DNA from: Anomaloglossus baeobatrachus
Lineage: Eukaryota; Chordata; Amphibia; Anura; Aromobatidae
Length of the DNA stretch: 64,000 nucleotides
NCBI RefSeq assembly: GCF_048569485.1
Contig: NC_134357.1
Span: 235,097,576-235,161,575, forward strand
Direction of reading: 5' to 3'
Made by a program: the position numbers and the translations under genes. Within the stretch, counting starts at the first letter, position 1; each line of letters starts with the position of its first letter. Shown one piece after another: positions 1-11,888 of this stretch. A model generated the notes under the pieces. The model ran no database searches. It saw only the letters and a program-made list of their open reading frames with translations, and had not been told where the DNA came from.

Positions 1-273
1 AGACCTTAATCCTATTGTTCTACAAACCTATGAATACAGAATCAACCCCTTCAGTGCCAAGTCCAAGAAGTTAGACAATATGTTTCTGATTGTTTGGAGT
101 GGAATAGATCTGCACAACACAAGAATGTGAATCTAAGTGTCAGGAGGAGGAAGGGCAAGCAGACAAGAAAATGAAAGTGAAACTTTGAGCACAATACTGC
201 AGCATAGCCACAGACAGACAAGTCTGGATCTGTTTGTGTGTACGATCTGAGGTTTATTACATTCTTTCCTTAT

Positions 274-2337
274 AATGGCGGCAGGCCGTAAAAGAGACCC
301 AGCTTGGGAATATTTTAATGAAGCTCCTTCGCCTATCGGTAAGGCAGGCATGCGTGCAAAATGCAAACGATGCAACAAAGATGCAAGGCCTGGTGGCGCG
401 AATGAGGTAACATCATGAGAAGTGCGGTGATGAAGATGACCAAAGAAACACTTCTGAACAGGCAGGATCTTCAGGTTGGTAAACATTTTTATTGAATCCT
501 ATTTCTAAAGACTGAACTGTCATGTGTGAGAAAAATTATATTTCTTATTATTACTGCATGTTACTGTCATTTGGTACAGTTATGAAGAAAAACAAATATT
601 CCTTTTGGGGCAAGGGCAGTGATGTGTTGTGTACAATAAGCAGAAATTGTATAATAAACAATAAAATAACAGCATTGACTTTTTTTGTTTAGGGGAATTC
701 ATGGATTCTGGAAACTATCCACCTCCAAGATCACCATCATCCTGTTCTACAGTTTCAGAGTTATCCATCCAGGATAGTGCTTCATTAGCAGCAGCATCAT
801 CATTAGACACCCACAGCCACATATCACCATCACCGAAAAGGAAGAAAAAACCTTTACCTCCTGGAACCACCATAGATAGGTTTGGGATAAGAACTAGCAG
901 ATTAGAAAAAGAGTTGATTGATGAAAAAATTGGCCAGTTTATTTATGCAACGAACTCTTCTTTCCGTCTGACTGAGAACCCACATTTCATTAATATGGTT
1001 CAGTCACTGAGAGCAGGATACAGTCCACCCAGCAGAGCTGATGTTGCAGGGAAACTGCTGGATCAAGTGTATGACAGAGAAATGGAGCAATGTGCAACAG
1101 CTCTGGAGGGTAACATTGTTAACCTAAGTATTGATGGGTGGAGTAATGTCCACAATGATCCTATTGTATGTGCTTGTATACCAACAGAAGAAGGTAAAGT
1201 CTTCCTTGCACAAACAACTGATATGTCAGGAAATGCACACATAGCAGAATACTTACAAGAAGTGGCAGTAAAAGCTATAACGACATGTGAACAAAAATTC
1301 AAATGTCTATTACGTAGTTTGGTCACTGACAATGCTGCAAACGTATCCAAGATGAGAAGAGATTTAGAAGAGCAGGGAGGGAATACAAAGCTGCTAATAA
1401 CATATGGTTGCAGTGCTCATTTGCTGCACCTCTTAGCCAAAGACTTAAGTGTTCCAGAAATGTTCCAGAAATAAAGGCTAATGTTGTTGAAATTGCTAAA
1501 TACTTCCGTAATAATCATTTTGCTGCAGCAGCTCTGAAAAGGATGGGTGGAACCAAGCTAACGCTCCCACAAGATGTTAGATGGAACTCTGTGGTGGACT
1601 GTTTTGAGCAGTATATCAAAAACTGGCCTATTCTGATGACACTTTGTGAAGAAAATCGAGATAAAATAGATGGCACTGTCACGGCCAAACTCCTCAACAT
1701 TGGGCTTAAGAGAAATGTTGAACATATGCTGAGCTTCCTGAAACCCATCTCTCAAGCTTTAAACAAAATACAGAAAAATAGCTGTTTTATTGCGGATGCT
1801 GTTGAAATTTGGAAGGAACTGAGTGAACACTTAAAAACAGAACTACACATGGACAGAATTAAATTACAAGCAGTAAACAAACGAATGGGACAAGCACTGA
1901 CGCCAGCTCATTTTTTGGCAAATATTGTCAATATCCAATACCAGGGTCAAAACCTAAGTGCTGAGGAAGAGGAGTTAGCTATGACATGGGTATCCAGCAA
2001 TCATCCATCTTTAATGCCAACTATAATAAACTTCAGAGCTAAGGGGGAACCATTCAAGAAATATATGTTTGCGGAAGATATTTTAAGGAAGGTCACACCA
2101 GTAAACTGGTGGAAGTCACTTAAGCGCTTGGATTTAGAGACTGTTCAAGTAATGATTTCACTTTTAACAGCAGTAGCTTCTTCTGCAGGCGTTGAAAGAA
2201 TATTCTCTTCCTTTGGACTCATTCATTCTAAATTGAGAAATCGGTTGGGACCCAATAAAGCAGGAAAGCTTGTTTTTCTTTTCCAGATTATGAATAGGAA
2301 CAAAGAAGAAGATGATGATGAAGATGACGACAAGTGA
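274..2337 (+). pseudogene. hAT transposase, two exons, disrupted
   Basis: Exon 1 (274-474) encodes a BED zinc finger: the aromatic W-x2-F pair, then CKRC, then an HHEKC-like end. It stops at a donor TCAG|GTTGGT. Exon 2 starts at 693 after a T-rich tract and TTTAG, and the joined frame runs through SGEFMDSG. Exon 2 carries the RNase H-like catalytic region and a C-terminal hAT dimerisation domain (ASSAGVERIFSSFG, then LRNRL) followed by an acidic tail. Damage: the BED exon has a frameshift plus an in-frame stop near 400-415. Exon 2 is frameshifted by an exact 11-bp tandem duplication of GTTCCAGAAAT at 1451-1472. The remaining frame is long and open, so this is a fairly recent but dead copy. 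The family is sure; the subfamily was not named. Confidence 0.85.
475..692 (+). other. Intron of the hAT transposase
   Basis: AT-rich stretch between a GT donor at 475 and an AG acceptor at 691-692 preceded by a T-tract. Removing it keeps the transposase frame. No other feature was seen. Confidence 0.65.
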
Positions 2338-2791
2338 GCTACAGAGGACAGCAGGGACAGTAGTATTTAAGTTTTTCATGTGTCGGCTGGGCTGGCAGTC
2401 TAAGTTTCTTAAAATATATATATATATTTTGTTTAGCCAAATTAGTTAACAAACATGGATGTTTGTTTAAGCAAATAACTTATGCTGTAATGTTATTATT
2501 GTTTCAGTTGAATAAATCTATTTAAATTGTTATTAAGGTCAGGATTATTTTTCTCCTTCCTAAGTACAACAGAACAGTGGTGTCCAAATATGAATGATTA
2601 ACCCATTAAACTGGGGAGAAAAAAGTAATATAAAAAGTGATTCTAAAAATCTTCATCTACTTGCATGTTAAAGTAGCAAGAACTAGTTTAGGTAGAAACT
2701 TTGATTTAAATCACCGATTTAAATCAAGCCTTACTGACTAGTGATTTAAATCGTGATTTAAATCAGTTAGATTTAAATCAAATCCACCCTG

Positions 2792-5700
2792 GCTGCCGGT
2801 ATGCCTAGGTTACCCCCATTTTGTTTCAGTGGTGATCGAAATCAGTTCCGGGGGTTTGTTAATCAATGTATACTGTTTTTTGATGTACATGCTGATTATT
2901 ACCGGTCTGACCGGTCAAAGGTATTATGCATAATCATGTTGTTGACATCACGAGCACTGGCTTGGGCTAATCCTATGATTGAGAATCGTGATATCCGTTT
3001 AAATAACCTGGATTATTTTTTAACAGCCATGGCACAAATGTTTGATGATCCTAATCGCCGTGCTACCGCTGAATCGGCTCTGCTTTCCTTACGTCAGGGA
3101 AAGCGGTCTGTCATTGAATACGCCACCGAGTTCAAGAGGTTAGTGGTAGACACTGACTGGGGAAACAATGCACTATTGTCAGTTTTCAGAAAGGGTCTGT
3201 CCGGTACCATCAAGGACGAGTTAGCTCGTGCCGAATCTCCACGGGATTTTGAACAGTTTCTCCATCACTGTGTGCATATCGATACCCGCTTGACGGAACG
3301 TAGACAGGAAAAATGGGCAGCTGTAAACCGGGTAACCGACTTTGCTTTCCCTTCTAGAGAACCCGCTCACAAGACGCCACGGGAGGCCGAGGATGTTCCT
3401 ATGCAAGTAGACTCTCTGCAAAGGCGAGAGACCAACGAACGTCGTGAACATCGGCTCCGTGAGCGTTTGTGTTTCTATTGTGGTCAATCGGACCATTTTC
3501 TGATTGACTGTCCAAAACGTCCTAATCGCCCGAATAAGGTACTAGCAGCAGTGGCATAGTATGACAACACTGACGCAGAGTCCGACGTCTCTGAAACCAG
3601 TATACACCTGGATGCAGTAGTTCCCTCGACAGTGATGTCAACTTCACCTAAGCACCCGGAAGGGAAATACACCCATTGCTCGCTTCCCATTCAGAGTCGG
3701 TGGGAGGGACAGTTAATTCCTACATCTGCTATGATAGACTCTGGGGCAGGGGGAAATTTCATGGACTCTTTTGCCAGGAAAGACGGTATCCAGACTCAAC
3801 AAAGATCCTCACCGGTTACCATGGAGACGGTAGACGGTTCTCCATTAGTTTCCGGACCAGTTGATCGGGAGACAGTACCCCTTGAATGTGTAATGAAACC
3901 AGGTCAGCAGGAGATCCTTGTTTTCATGTTGATTTCTTCTCCCCATTTTCCGATAATTTAAGGAATTCCTTGGCTGCGGTCTACAAATCCAGTCATCGAT
4001 TGGGAGACTAAAGAAATATCTTTCCCACCCCAGAGTGGTCCGACCATTAATCCAACTGTACCGGTTCCGGTAACACAGAACGCGGAGGGCACTGTACAGG
4101 TACCTGTTCTACCCCCGGTTTATAATGACTTCGCAGATATATGCGACAAAAAAAAAAAAAAGCAGATCGGCTTCCCCCGCATAGACCGTATGATTGTCCC
4201 ATAGAATTACTCCCAGGGGCAGAGATCCCGTTTGGTCATGTCTACCCGTTGGCGGCACCAGAGTTACAAGCACTAAAAGATTATATCGATGAAAACCTAG
4301 CCAAGGGATTTATTCGACCTTCTACCTCACCAGCGGGGGCACCCATCTTTTTCGTGAAGAAGAAAGAGGGGACTCTGAGACCTTGTATCGACTACCGGGA
4401 ACTAAATAAGATAACTATCCGGAACCGGTATCCGTTGCCGTTGATTCCCGAACTATTGGAGAGAGTACAACAGGCCAAAATATTTACTAAACTGGATCTC
4501 CGTGGGGCATATAATCTACTCCGCATACGTCCCGGGGACGAGTGGAAAACAGCGTTCAGATGTCGGTATGGACATTATGAGTATCTAGTGATGCCCTTCG
4601 GACTCTGTAACGCTCCTGCGGCTTTTCAACACCTAGTCAACGATATTTTTAGGGATATAATGGACCAGTTCATGGTGATTTACCTGGATGATGATATCTT
4701 GATCTTTTCTGATTCCCTACAGGAACACCAGGAGCACGTCAAGACCGTACTTACCCGTCTGAGGGATAACCATCTGTATATTAAACTGAAGAAGTGCGAA
4801 TTCCATTGCTCAAAGATACAATTTTTAGGATATGTCATCTCTCCTCAGGGACTCAACATGGAGTCTGGCAAGATACGGGCAATTCTAGACTGGCCGGAAC
4901 CGGAAAACATCAAGGAGGTACAACGCTTTGTCGGTTTTGCTAATTTTTACAGACGCTTTATCCGCAACTTCTCAGAGATCGTCCGTCCTATCACCCTGTT
5001 AACCAGGAATTCCTTAAATCTGTCAGGTGCCTTTCTCCACGCAAGCCCGTTGGAGCCTGTTCCTTAACCAGTTTAATTTTATCGTCACATACCGTCCAGG
5101 GTCACGTAATGGGAAAGCCGATGCCTTATCCTGAATCCATGCCATGGACTCCGTGCCTGGAACCCCGTCTCAGACCGTTTTATCAGATGCCAATTTTGTT
5201 GGAGTAATCCGGGACCAGGACTTGTGGAAGGACATCAAGCTGGCCTATGATGGTGCCGTATTTCTTGCTGCCCCCCCGAATGATGTGACTCTTGTCCTTC
5301 GGAATGGTGTGTGGTTGAGAGAGCGACGTATTTATGTCCCGGAGGCTGTAAGACTTCGGGTTCTCAAGTTGGTCCATGACTCCGTGTTGGCAGGTCATAG
5401 GGGGGTACAGAAGACGCAGGAATTTGAGTCGTTTTTTCTGGTGGCCTACCTGTTTAAAGGATGTGAAAGACTATGTTCACTCATGTGTGGTTTGTGCCCG
5501 GTGCAAGGTCCCTCATGTGGCTCCTACGGGACTCCTTCAACCGTTACTCATGTCATCTCGCCCTTGGGGATCCATCTCAATGGATTTTATTGTGGAGTTG
5601 CCCGTCTCGGGCGGTTACAATACAATTTTGGTGGTAGTGGATCGGTTGACAAAGGCTGCTCACTTTACTCCATGTACCGGTCTTCCCTCAGCTGCAGAGA

Positions 5701-7296
5701 CAGTGGATTTGATTATCCAGAATATATTTCGGTTGCATGGGGTACCAGATGAGATCATCTCTGACCGGGGCGTGCAGTTCACTTCTAAGTTCTGGAAAGG
5801 GTTTTGTTCAGCACTCCATATTGATGTCTGTTTGTCTTCTGCATACCATCCCCAGACAAATGGGCAAACAGAACGGACTAATCAAACCCTGGAGCAGTAC
5901 CTGCGATGTTATGTCAGCCATCTGCAGGACGATTGGTTGAAGCTGCTTCCTTTGGTGGAGTTCTCGTATAACAACACTCAGAGCAACTCCACTAAGGTAA
6001 CGCCCTTTTTCGCCAACTTGGGTTATCATCCGAGTATTTTGCCTAGGTCACCGGTAGCAGTTTCGGTGCCCGCAGTGCAGGACAGATTGACGGACCTACA
6101 GCAAAATCTGGAGGTTTTGAAGAACTCTTTGGCTTCGGCTCAGGAGCGTTACAAGAAGTCGGCAGACACTCACCGGAAACAGGCACACATGTATACGGTA
6201 GGGCATTCGGTGTGGTTATCCACCAAGAATCTAAAACTGGGTGTTCCTTCGCAGAAGCTGGGGCAGAAATTCATTGGTCCGTTCAAGATCATCGGGATAG
6301 TGAGCTCTGTGGCCTGTCGGCTGAAGCTACCACGGAATTTGAAGGTACATCCGGTCTTTCATGTTTCCCTGCTGAAACCTGTTTCCCCTAATTCGTTTCA
6401 GGGTCGTTACGTGCCTCCTCCTCCACCGGTGATGGTTGATGGCCAGGAGCAGTATGTGGTTGAGGACATTATTGACTCCCGGCTCCATCGGCATCGGCTT
6501 CAGTATCTGGTTCATTGGCAGGGGTACTCCCCCGAGGATGATTCCTGAGAACCTGTAAGTAACATCCGAGCGCCCCAGAAGGTTGCTCAGTTTCATCGGA
6601 GGTACCCGGACAAGCCTGGCCCTGGTTCGTCCTGAGGCCGTTTCTGGGGGTGGGTGGGGGGGGAGTACTGTCAGAGTTCCGGGATTTCCAGTTTTCTTCT
6701 GAAGGATCTTGCCCTTTGTTAACATGGAGTTTTCTGTTCTGTTGCCCTTCTTCCTGTTCATCTGTTTAAAAGCCCGCCCCTAAGCTTAGTCTAGTTGCCT
6801 GAGTATACTGCTTCCTGTCTACTCCTGCCCTGCTGCTCTTGGTTCCTGATTGCTATTTGGATCCTGTTGAAAACACCCGACACCGGCTCTGGACTTCACC
6901 TGGTCTCATCAAGTTGTGCCCGGACTCTGTCTACCGTCTCTGGTCGGCACTTCTGCCCGGTTCCTTCCGTTTCATATCCACCCTAGGACTTATATCACGT
7001 ACGGACATTTTTGGACTATACCTGTTGCCCTTTCGTGTCCCGGCTGCTGCGCATTTAGGCCTTCTGGGGTGATCGCCAGACAGTCCCTGTATAGGGGTTC
7101 GCTCCTGGTGGTCTCCCTGGGGGAGTCCGGTGCGCGGCCCCGGGAATTCCCCTTTGCTCTGAACTTGGCAGGTATTTACTGTGTCTATGTTCTACTGTGC
7201 TTATGTTATGTTCTGTTCTGTGTACATATTGTTGGTTGCATATTATAAACGTCTTTGCACCGAGAACCCGTCTCTGGTTGTCATTGCCCTAACGCA
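2792..7296 (+). mobile_element. Ty3/Gypsy chromovirus fossil with 3' LTR
   Basis: Fossil LTR retrotransposon. Parts in order: gag with a CCHC zinc knuckle (CFYCGQSDHFLIDC) at about 2801-3559; aspartic protease (DSGAGGNFMD) around 3630-3960; reverse transcriptase with YLDDD around 4141-5067; integrase with zinc-binding and catalytic regions around 5376-6300; and a C-terminal chromodomain (YLVHWQGYSPED) near 6480-6545, which places it among chromoviruses. A G-rich polypurine tract (about 6645-6666) precedes the 3' LTR. The 5' part and 5' LTR lie beyond the hAT insertion and outside the window. The copy is broken, with several breaks, and looks moderately old. The hAT transposon inserted into it later. 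Confidence 0.9.
6669..7296 (+). repeat. 3' LTR of the Gypsy fossil
   Basis: Begins TGTCAGAG directly after the polypurine tract and ends at a CA after CCTAACG. The TTTAAAAGCCC stretch at about 6764 could be a TATA-like box, and TATAAACG near 7244 lies close to a likely poly(A) region. The right boundary is inferred from the terminal CA only, because the 5' LTR is not in the window for comparison. Confidence 0.65.
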
Positions 7297-7359
7297 ATTG
7301 AAATCCTCAGTTCATACAATAGTATTACATTGCCTTCCCTATCAGTTTTACATAGATGT

Positions 7360-7579
7360 GGCCACTATTGCAGAGAAGTGAACCACCTCTTTAATACAGT
7401 TAATGAGTGCAGAGTAGGAAGGCTTCTTAAAGAAAAAATACAAGGTCTGTGAGAGCCAGAATTCCTGTTGGCTGGTAGGTGAACAAATACTTATTTCAAA
7501 ATTACAGACCTCTCCATTCTTTGTAGGTGGGAAAACTTGCAAAATCAGCAGTGTATCAAATACTTCTTTTCCTCACTGT
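7360..7579 (+). mobile_element. Tc1/mariner remnant (3' end)
   Basis: The stretch containing TCTGTGAGAGCCAGAATTC, then a track ending in CAGTGTATCAAATACTTCTT and CCTCACTGTA, matches from memory the 3' terminal region of a widespread vertebrate Tc1-like family. Only the tail of the transposase region and the right terminal repeat are present. Confidence 0.65.
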
Positions 7580-8006
7580 ATGTGGAATTTAATAAAGGAA
7601 CCTTTCATACAAGATGCAACTAGATGTACAGGACAAAAGTAGTTGTATGAAATTTCTGGTCTTGGGCTTTCCTTGTGCACCATTAATAAATTTACTCAGT
7701 TCTCTGCTAATTACTGCTCTTATACATGTTACTTTCTGTCATTATCTAAGTAATGCACTTACTTTGAATAATACTCAAGGATCTGATACTAAAGGGCCAA
7801 TCAACATAATGGCTAACCATATTGTTGCAATGGCTCTAACTTTTCTTCTAGTTATTGAAAGTGTGACATTTGTACATTTTTTCAATAATGAAGCAAACTT
7901 ATTTTTTGTATTATTTATGGTTGATCAGAGTACAAATACATTCAAATAAAAGAAAACCAAGAGCATAAGAAGCTTGATATTAAAAAAAAAAAATCTCCGA
8001 TAATGA
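7580..8006 (+). other. Unassigned stretch with AATAAA and a poly(A) run
   Basis: No known family was recognised. It holds an open frame of 111 codons (7614-7949) predicting two hydrophobic segments (about residues 12-45 and 66-98), with no recognisable domain. The frame is followed by AATAAA at 7945-7950 and a 12-A run at 7982-7993, as in a retroposed cDNA tail. It could be a processed copy of an unknown transcript or chance. Coding is not claimed. Confidence 0.3.
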
Positions 8007-8008
8007 TA

Positions 8009-9605
8009 CAGCGCCTTGCGAAAGTATTTGGCCCCCTTGAATATGTCAACCTTTACCCACATTTCAGGCTTCAAACAAAGATAAAAAATTTTAAATTAAT
8101 GGTGAAGAATCAACAACAAGTGGGACACAATTGTGAAGTTGAACAAAATGTATTGTTTATTTTAAACATTTATAAAAAATAAAAAGCTTAAAATTGGTTC
8201 GTGCAATAGTATTCGTCCGCTTTACGTTAATACTTTGTAGCGCCACCTTTTGCTGCGATTACAGCTGCAAGTCACTTGGGGTATGTGTCTATCAGTTTTG
8301 CACATCGAGAGACTGAAATTCTTGCCCATTCTTTCTTTGCAAGTAGCTGGAGCTGAGTGAGGTTGGATGGAGAGCGTTTGTTAACAGCAGTTTTCAGCTC
8401 TTTCCACAGATTCTCGATTGGATTCAGGTCTGGACTTTGACTTGGCCATTCTAACACCTGGATACGTTTATTTGTGAACCATTCCATTGTAGATTTTGCT
8501 TTATGCTTGGGATCAGTGTCTTGTTGGAAGACAAATCTCCGTCCCAGTCTCAGGTTTTTTGCAGACTCCAACAGGTTTTCTTCAAGAATGGTCCTGTATT
8601 TGGCTCCATCCATCTTCCCATCAATTTTAACCATCTTCCCTGTCCCTACTGAAGAAAAGCAGGCCCAAACTATGATGCTGCCACCACCATGTTAGACAGT
8701 GAGGATGGTGTGTTCCTTTTACGCCAAACATATCGTTTGGCATTGTTCCCAAAAAGTTTGATTTTGGTTTCACCTGACCAGAGCACCTTCTTCCACATGT
8801 TTGGTGTGTCTCCCAGGTGGCTTGTGGCAAACTGTAAACAACACTTTTTATGGATATCTTTGAGAAATGGCTTTCTTCTTGCCGCTCTTCCATAAAGACC
8901 AGATTTGTGCAGTGTACGACTGATTGTTGTCGTATAGACAGACTCTCCCACCTCAGCTGTAGATCTCTGCAGTTCATCCAGAGTGATCATGGGCCTCTTG
9001 GCTGCATCTCTGATCAGTCTTCTCCTTGTTTGAGATGAAAGTTTTGAGGAATGGCCGGGTCTTGGTAGATTTGCAGTGGTATGATAATCCTTCCATTTCA
9101 ATATAGTTGCTTGCACAGTGCTCCTTGGGATGTTTAAAGTTGTGGAAATCCAGCTTTAAACCTCTCCACAACAGTATCATGGACCTGCCTGTTATTTTCC
9201 TTGGTCTTCATGATGTTCTCTGCGCTTTAAACAGAACACTGAGACTATCACAGAGCAGGTACATTTATACGGAGACTTGATTACACAGAGGTGGATTATA
9301 TTTATCATCATCAGTCATTTAGGACAACTTTGGATCATTCAGAGATCCTCAGTGAACTTCTGGAGTGAGTTTGCTGCACTGAAAGTAAAAGGGGACAAAT
9401 AATATTGCACGCCCCACTTTTCAGTTTTTTATTTTTAAAAAAAGTTTAAAATAAGCAAAGATTTTTGTTCAAGTTCACAATTGAGTCCCACTTGTTGTTG
9501 ATTCTTCACCATTAATTTAAATTTTTTTTATCTGTAGGTTTGAATCCTGAAATGTGGGTAAAGGTTGACAAATTCAAGGAGGCCGAATACTTTCGCATAG
9601 CACTG
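8009..9605 (-). mobile_element. Tc1/mariner element, full length but decayed
   Basis: The terminal inverted repeats start CAGCGCCTTGCGAAAGTATT (left) and end as the complement of CAGTGCTATGCGAAAGTATT (right). They extend over about 70 bp and are flanked by TA dinucleotides (8007-8008 and 9606-9607). Matching subterminal blocks sit about 90-160 bp in from each end. The transposase runs on the minus strand. The right end lies 37 bp beyond the stop codon of zinc-finger gene 1, in what would be its 3' UTR. Confidence 0.92.
8272..9211 (-). pseudogene. Tc1-like transposase, inactive
   Basis: Starts MKTKENNRQ at 9211 and reads through helix-turn-helix sequence (RRRLIRDAAKRP, TISRTLHKSGLYG) into a DDE domain. 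The frame shifts near 9130-9150 and again near 8690-8700, and the usual VKHGGG block carries an in-frame stop. The first catalytic aspartate is replaced: the motif reads WSGETKIKLFG instead of WSDETK. The second aspartate (QQDTDPKHKAK) and the glutamate (SPDLNPIENLW) are kept. The copy cannot encode an active enzyme. Confidence 0.88.
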
Positions 9606-9642
9606 TAGTTTAATTAAAAACTAAATTCAGATCACTTTCAGC

Positions 9643-11006
9643 CTATTTTATGGTATCAGCTGTTGTGTGGAGAACTTTGTGTCTGAGAAGATTTGATTTT
9701 TGAGTGAAAGACTTGCCACAATCAGGACATGAATAGGGCTTCTCCCCTGAGTGAACTCTCTGATGTGCAAGGAAACTAGCTTTCAGTCGGAAACTTTTGC
9801 CACAATCTAAACACATGTAAGGTCTTTCGCCGGTATGTATGGTAAGATGGTGAAGGAGATTAGTTTTTTGGTTAAAACATTTGCCACAATCATAACATGA
9901 AAATGGCTTTTCGTCTGTGTGAATAATCTCATGCTTCATGAGCCCTGATCTGTACATAAAGGACTTCCAACACCGAGAACAATGAAAGGATTCCTCACGG
10001 GCAGGAGTCTGGTGCTTTGCAGCACAGTCTGACTTTTCGCAATTCATGCTCTCTGAACATGTATGAGATATTAGGGGTTCATCTGCAGAATGTCCATCAA
10101 TATCTGGCTCTCGGCACTCTGGACAAGACATGGGCTCTTCTGTTTCTTCACAGTTTGATGCCTGTGTGAACTGTTTTCCACAATCTGAACATGAAACAAC
10201 CTTCTCATATGAGCGTACCTTTTGATGCATGACAAGTCCTGATCTCTGAGTGAAAGACTTCCAACACTTAGAACATGTAAATGGCTTTTCCCCTGTGTGG
10301 ATCCTCTGGTGTTCAACAAGAACTGACTTCCGTGAAAAACATTTTTTACACTCAGAACAGGGATAAGGCTTGTCGCCTTTGTGGATTTTCTCATGTATGT
10401 TAAGGTTTGATTTGTTAGCAAAACATTTGCCACAGTCAGGACATGTGAACGGTTTGTTATCCATCTCCAGCTGCATAGCATCTAGCTTCTGTTTACTTTT
10501 CTCCCTGCAATTTAAGCAGGAAATCTCTTCTCCACGTGTGTAACTATTTAGCTTCTCTATAAAACCTTTCCCGCAATGAGAACAAATAAAGGACTCTTCC
10601 CTTGTATGGATGCGCTGGTGCACAGCAAAGCTGGACTTCTGAGTAAACCGTCTACCACATTCAGCACAAGAAAATGGCTTTTCCCCTGTATGTATCCTCT
10701 GATGCTCCACAAGGATTGATTTACGTGTGAAGGATTTGCCACATTCAGAGCACGGAAAGGGCTTCTCCCCTGTGTGACTTCTCTGATGCCTAATAAGTGC
10801 CGCATGCTGGGTAAAACATTTATCACACTCTGTGCACGGAAACATTTTACCCCCGGTATACACAATATCATAGTCAACTTGATCTGAGAGATCCGTGCCC
10901 TGAAGCATTGAATGTGAGTATTGCATGAAGTCTTCATCTTTTATCTTACAATTTATAATGTCAGAATCCTGGCTGTCCGAGAAGCTCCTGCTGTCCTCCT
11001 GATGTT
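9643..11006 (-). CDS. KRAB-type C2H2 zinc-finger gene 1, terminal exon
   Basis: The exon begins at 11006 after acceptor TTTCTAACAG and ends with TAG at 9643. The junction codon is completed by the last G of the 12551-12650 exon (GCA G|AA), giving frame AEHQEDSRSF. After an acidic spacer come nine canonical C-x2-C-x12-H-x3-H fingers, most joined by TGEKP-like linkers, and about four degenerate ones that lack a histidine pair. Helix positions -1,2,3,6 of the intact fingers in order: QAAR, RSIE, QSSV, NSNI, RSVE, YSGK, QTNH, LASA, QSNR. Such proteins bind DNA in the nucleus, and many target transposons. Several dying fingers, together with the damaged KRAB exon, suggest relaxed selection or a change of role. 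An expressed finger-only protein remains possible. No specific orthologue is claimed. Confidence 0.88.
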
Positions 11007-11104
11007 CTGTTAGAAATACAAGATACATTTATAGAAAAGTATGGAGAATCTGAAAATTTGTTCTGGCTACATAAGTCACTATAGTAGAGGCACAGACTAT
11101 CTAT

Positions 11105-11888
11105 TAGGGTACATGCCCACGATCAGGCTACCTGGCGGAATTTCTCTTGCGGAGATGCTAGTGTACTGTGCAGGAGAGCACAGCATTTGTGCCCACAATT
11201 CGGAGTGCCACTGTTCTGTATGCAATGGGTTTTCTCTTCTGGACACACTAATGTCCTGTGCAGGAGAACGCAGCATCCGTGCCCATGATCAGGATTCTGG
11301 CCAGAGCATATTTTCACTGTGTTCTCCTGCTCAGACCAGGGCACTGGTCTTTTATTGTCCTTTTAGGATTATTGTAGATTTTCTCATATTAATATATTGT
11401 TTGTTTGGCTCCCAAGTGAAATGGTATGGTACTCTTTTGTTATTGCCTACAACTAGTGAGCTTTGATATTATATCCTGTCCTACCCTATGAATGTTATAG
11501 GATGATTGTCAATTCTTTTTGCAATGTTTTTACGTGTTTATAAAATGTGGTTGTGTCTTTTTTGATTACAAAAATTCCTTTTTTTCTATTGTTTGATATA
11601 AAAGACTGTCTGTGTGGTGATTGTGTATATTAGAGCACAACTCTCCTACGTTTGTTTCTTGAGTTCTCCTGCTCAGAACGCTTGCGTCTCCACAAGAATA
11701 AATTGACATACTGCATCTTGGAAACCCGTGCTGCAGGGCAGTTTACGCAGCATTAAAAAGAAGCGAGCATGGGATTCCTATAAATCCCATCCACTGTGCT
11801 TGTACTATACAACACAATGTTTTGGAGGCACCAAAAACCCGCTGTGTCCAAAATGCTGCTAATACTTATCGTCAGCACGGGCCCTTAA
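11105..11888. mobile_element. MITE family A, copy 1, in a gene 1 intron
   Basis: The ends resemble each other in inverse orientation: GGTACATGCCCACGATCAGG on the left, and GTCAGCACGGGCCCTT as the complement on the right. Inside, GGGATTCCTATAAATCCCAT forms a short palindrome. The same termini occur at 38207-38533. There is no coding content: an open frame at 11041-11466 crosses the boundary and looks incidental. The superfamily is not certain. Confidence 0.55.

Larger units (their letters stand above)
1..2791 (+). mobile_element. hAT DNA transposon, left end outside the window
   Basis: The right end is a run of ATTTAAATC-rich inverted motifs finishing in CCACCCTG at 2791, the complement of a CAGGGTGG terminus of hAT type. 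The element encodes a BED-finger and hAT-dimerisation transposase. The next bases, GCTGCCGG (2792-2799), could be the 8-bp target duplication, but the left copy would lie before base 1. The sequence that follows is the gag region of a Gypsy element, so the hAT inserted into that older element. Positions 1-273 hold only the transposon's 5' non-coding part. Confidence 0.85.

Noticed and set aside
133-486. 117-codon minus-strand frame
   Set aside because: Antisense to the BED-finger exon of the hAT transposase; no independent support.
6327-6761. 144-codon minus-strand frame
   Set aside because: Antisense to the integrase/chromodomain end and LTR start of the Gypsy fossil.
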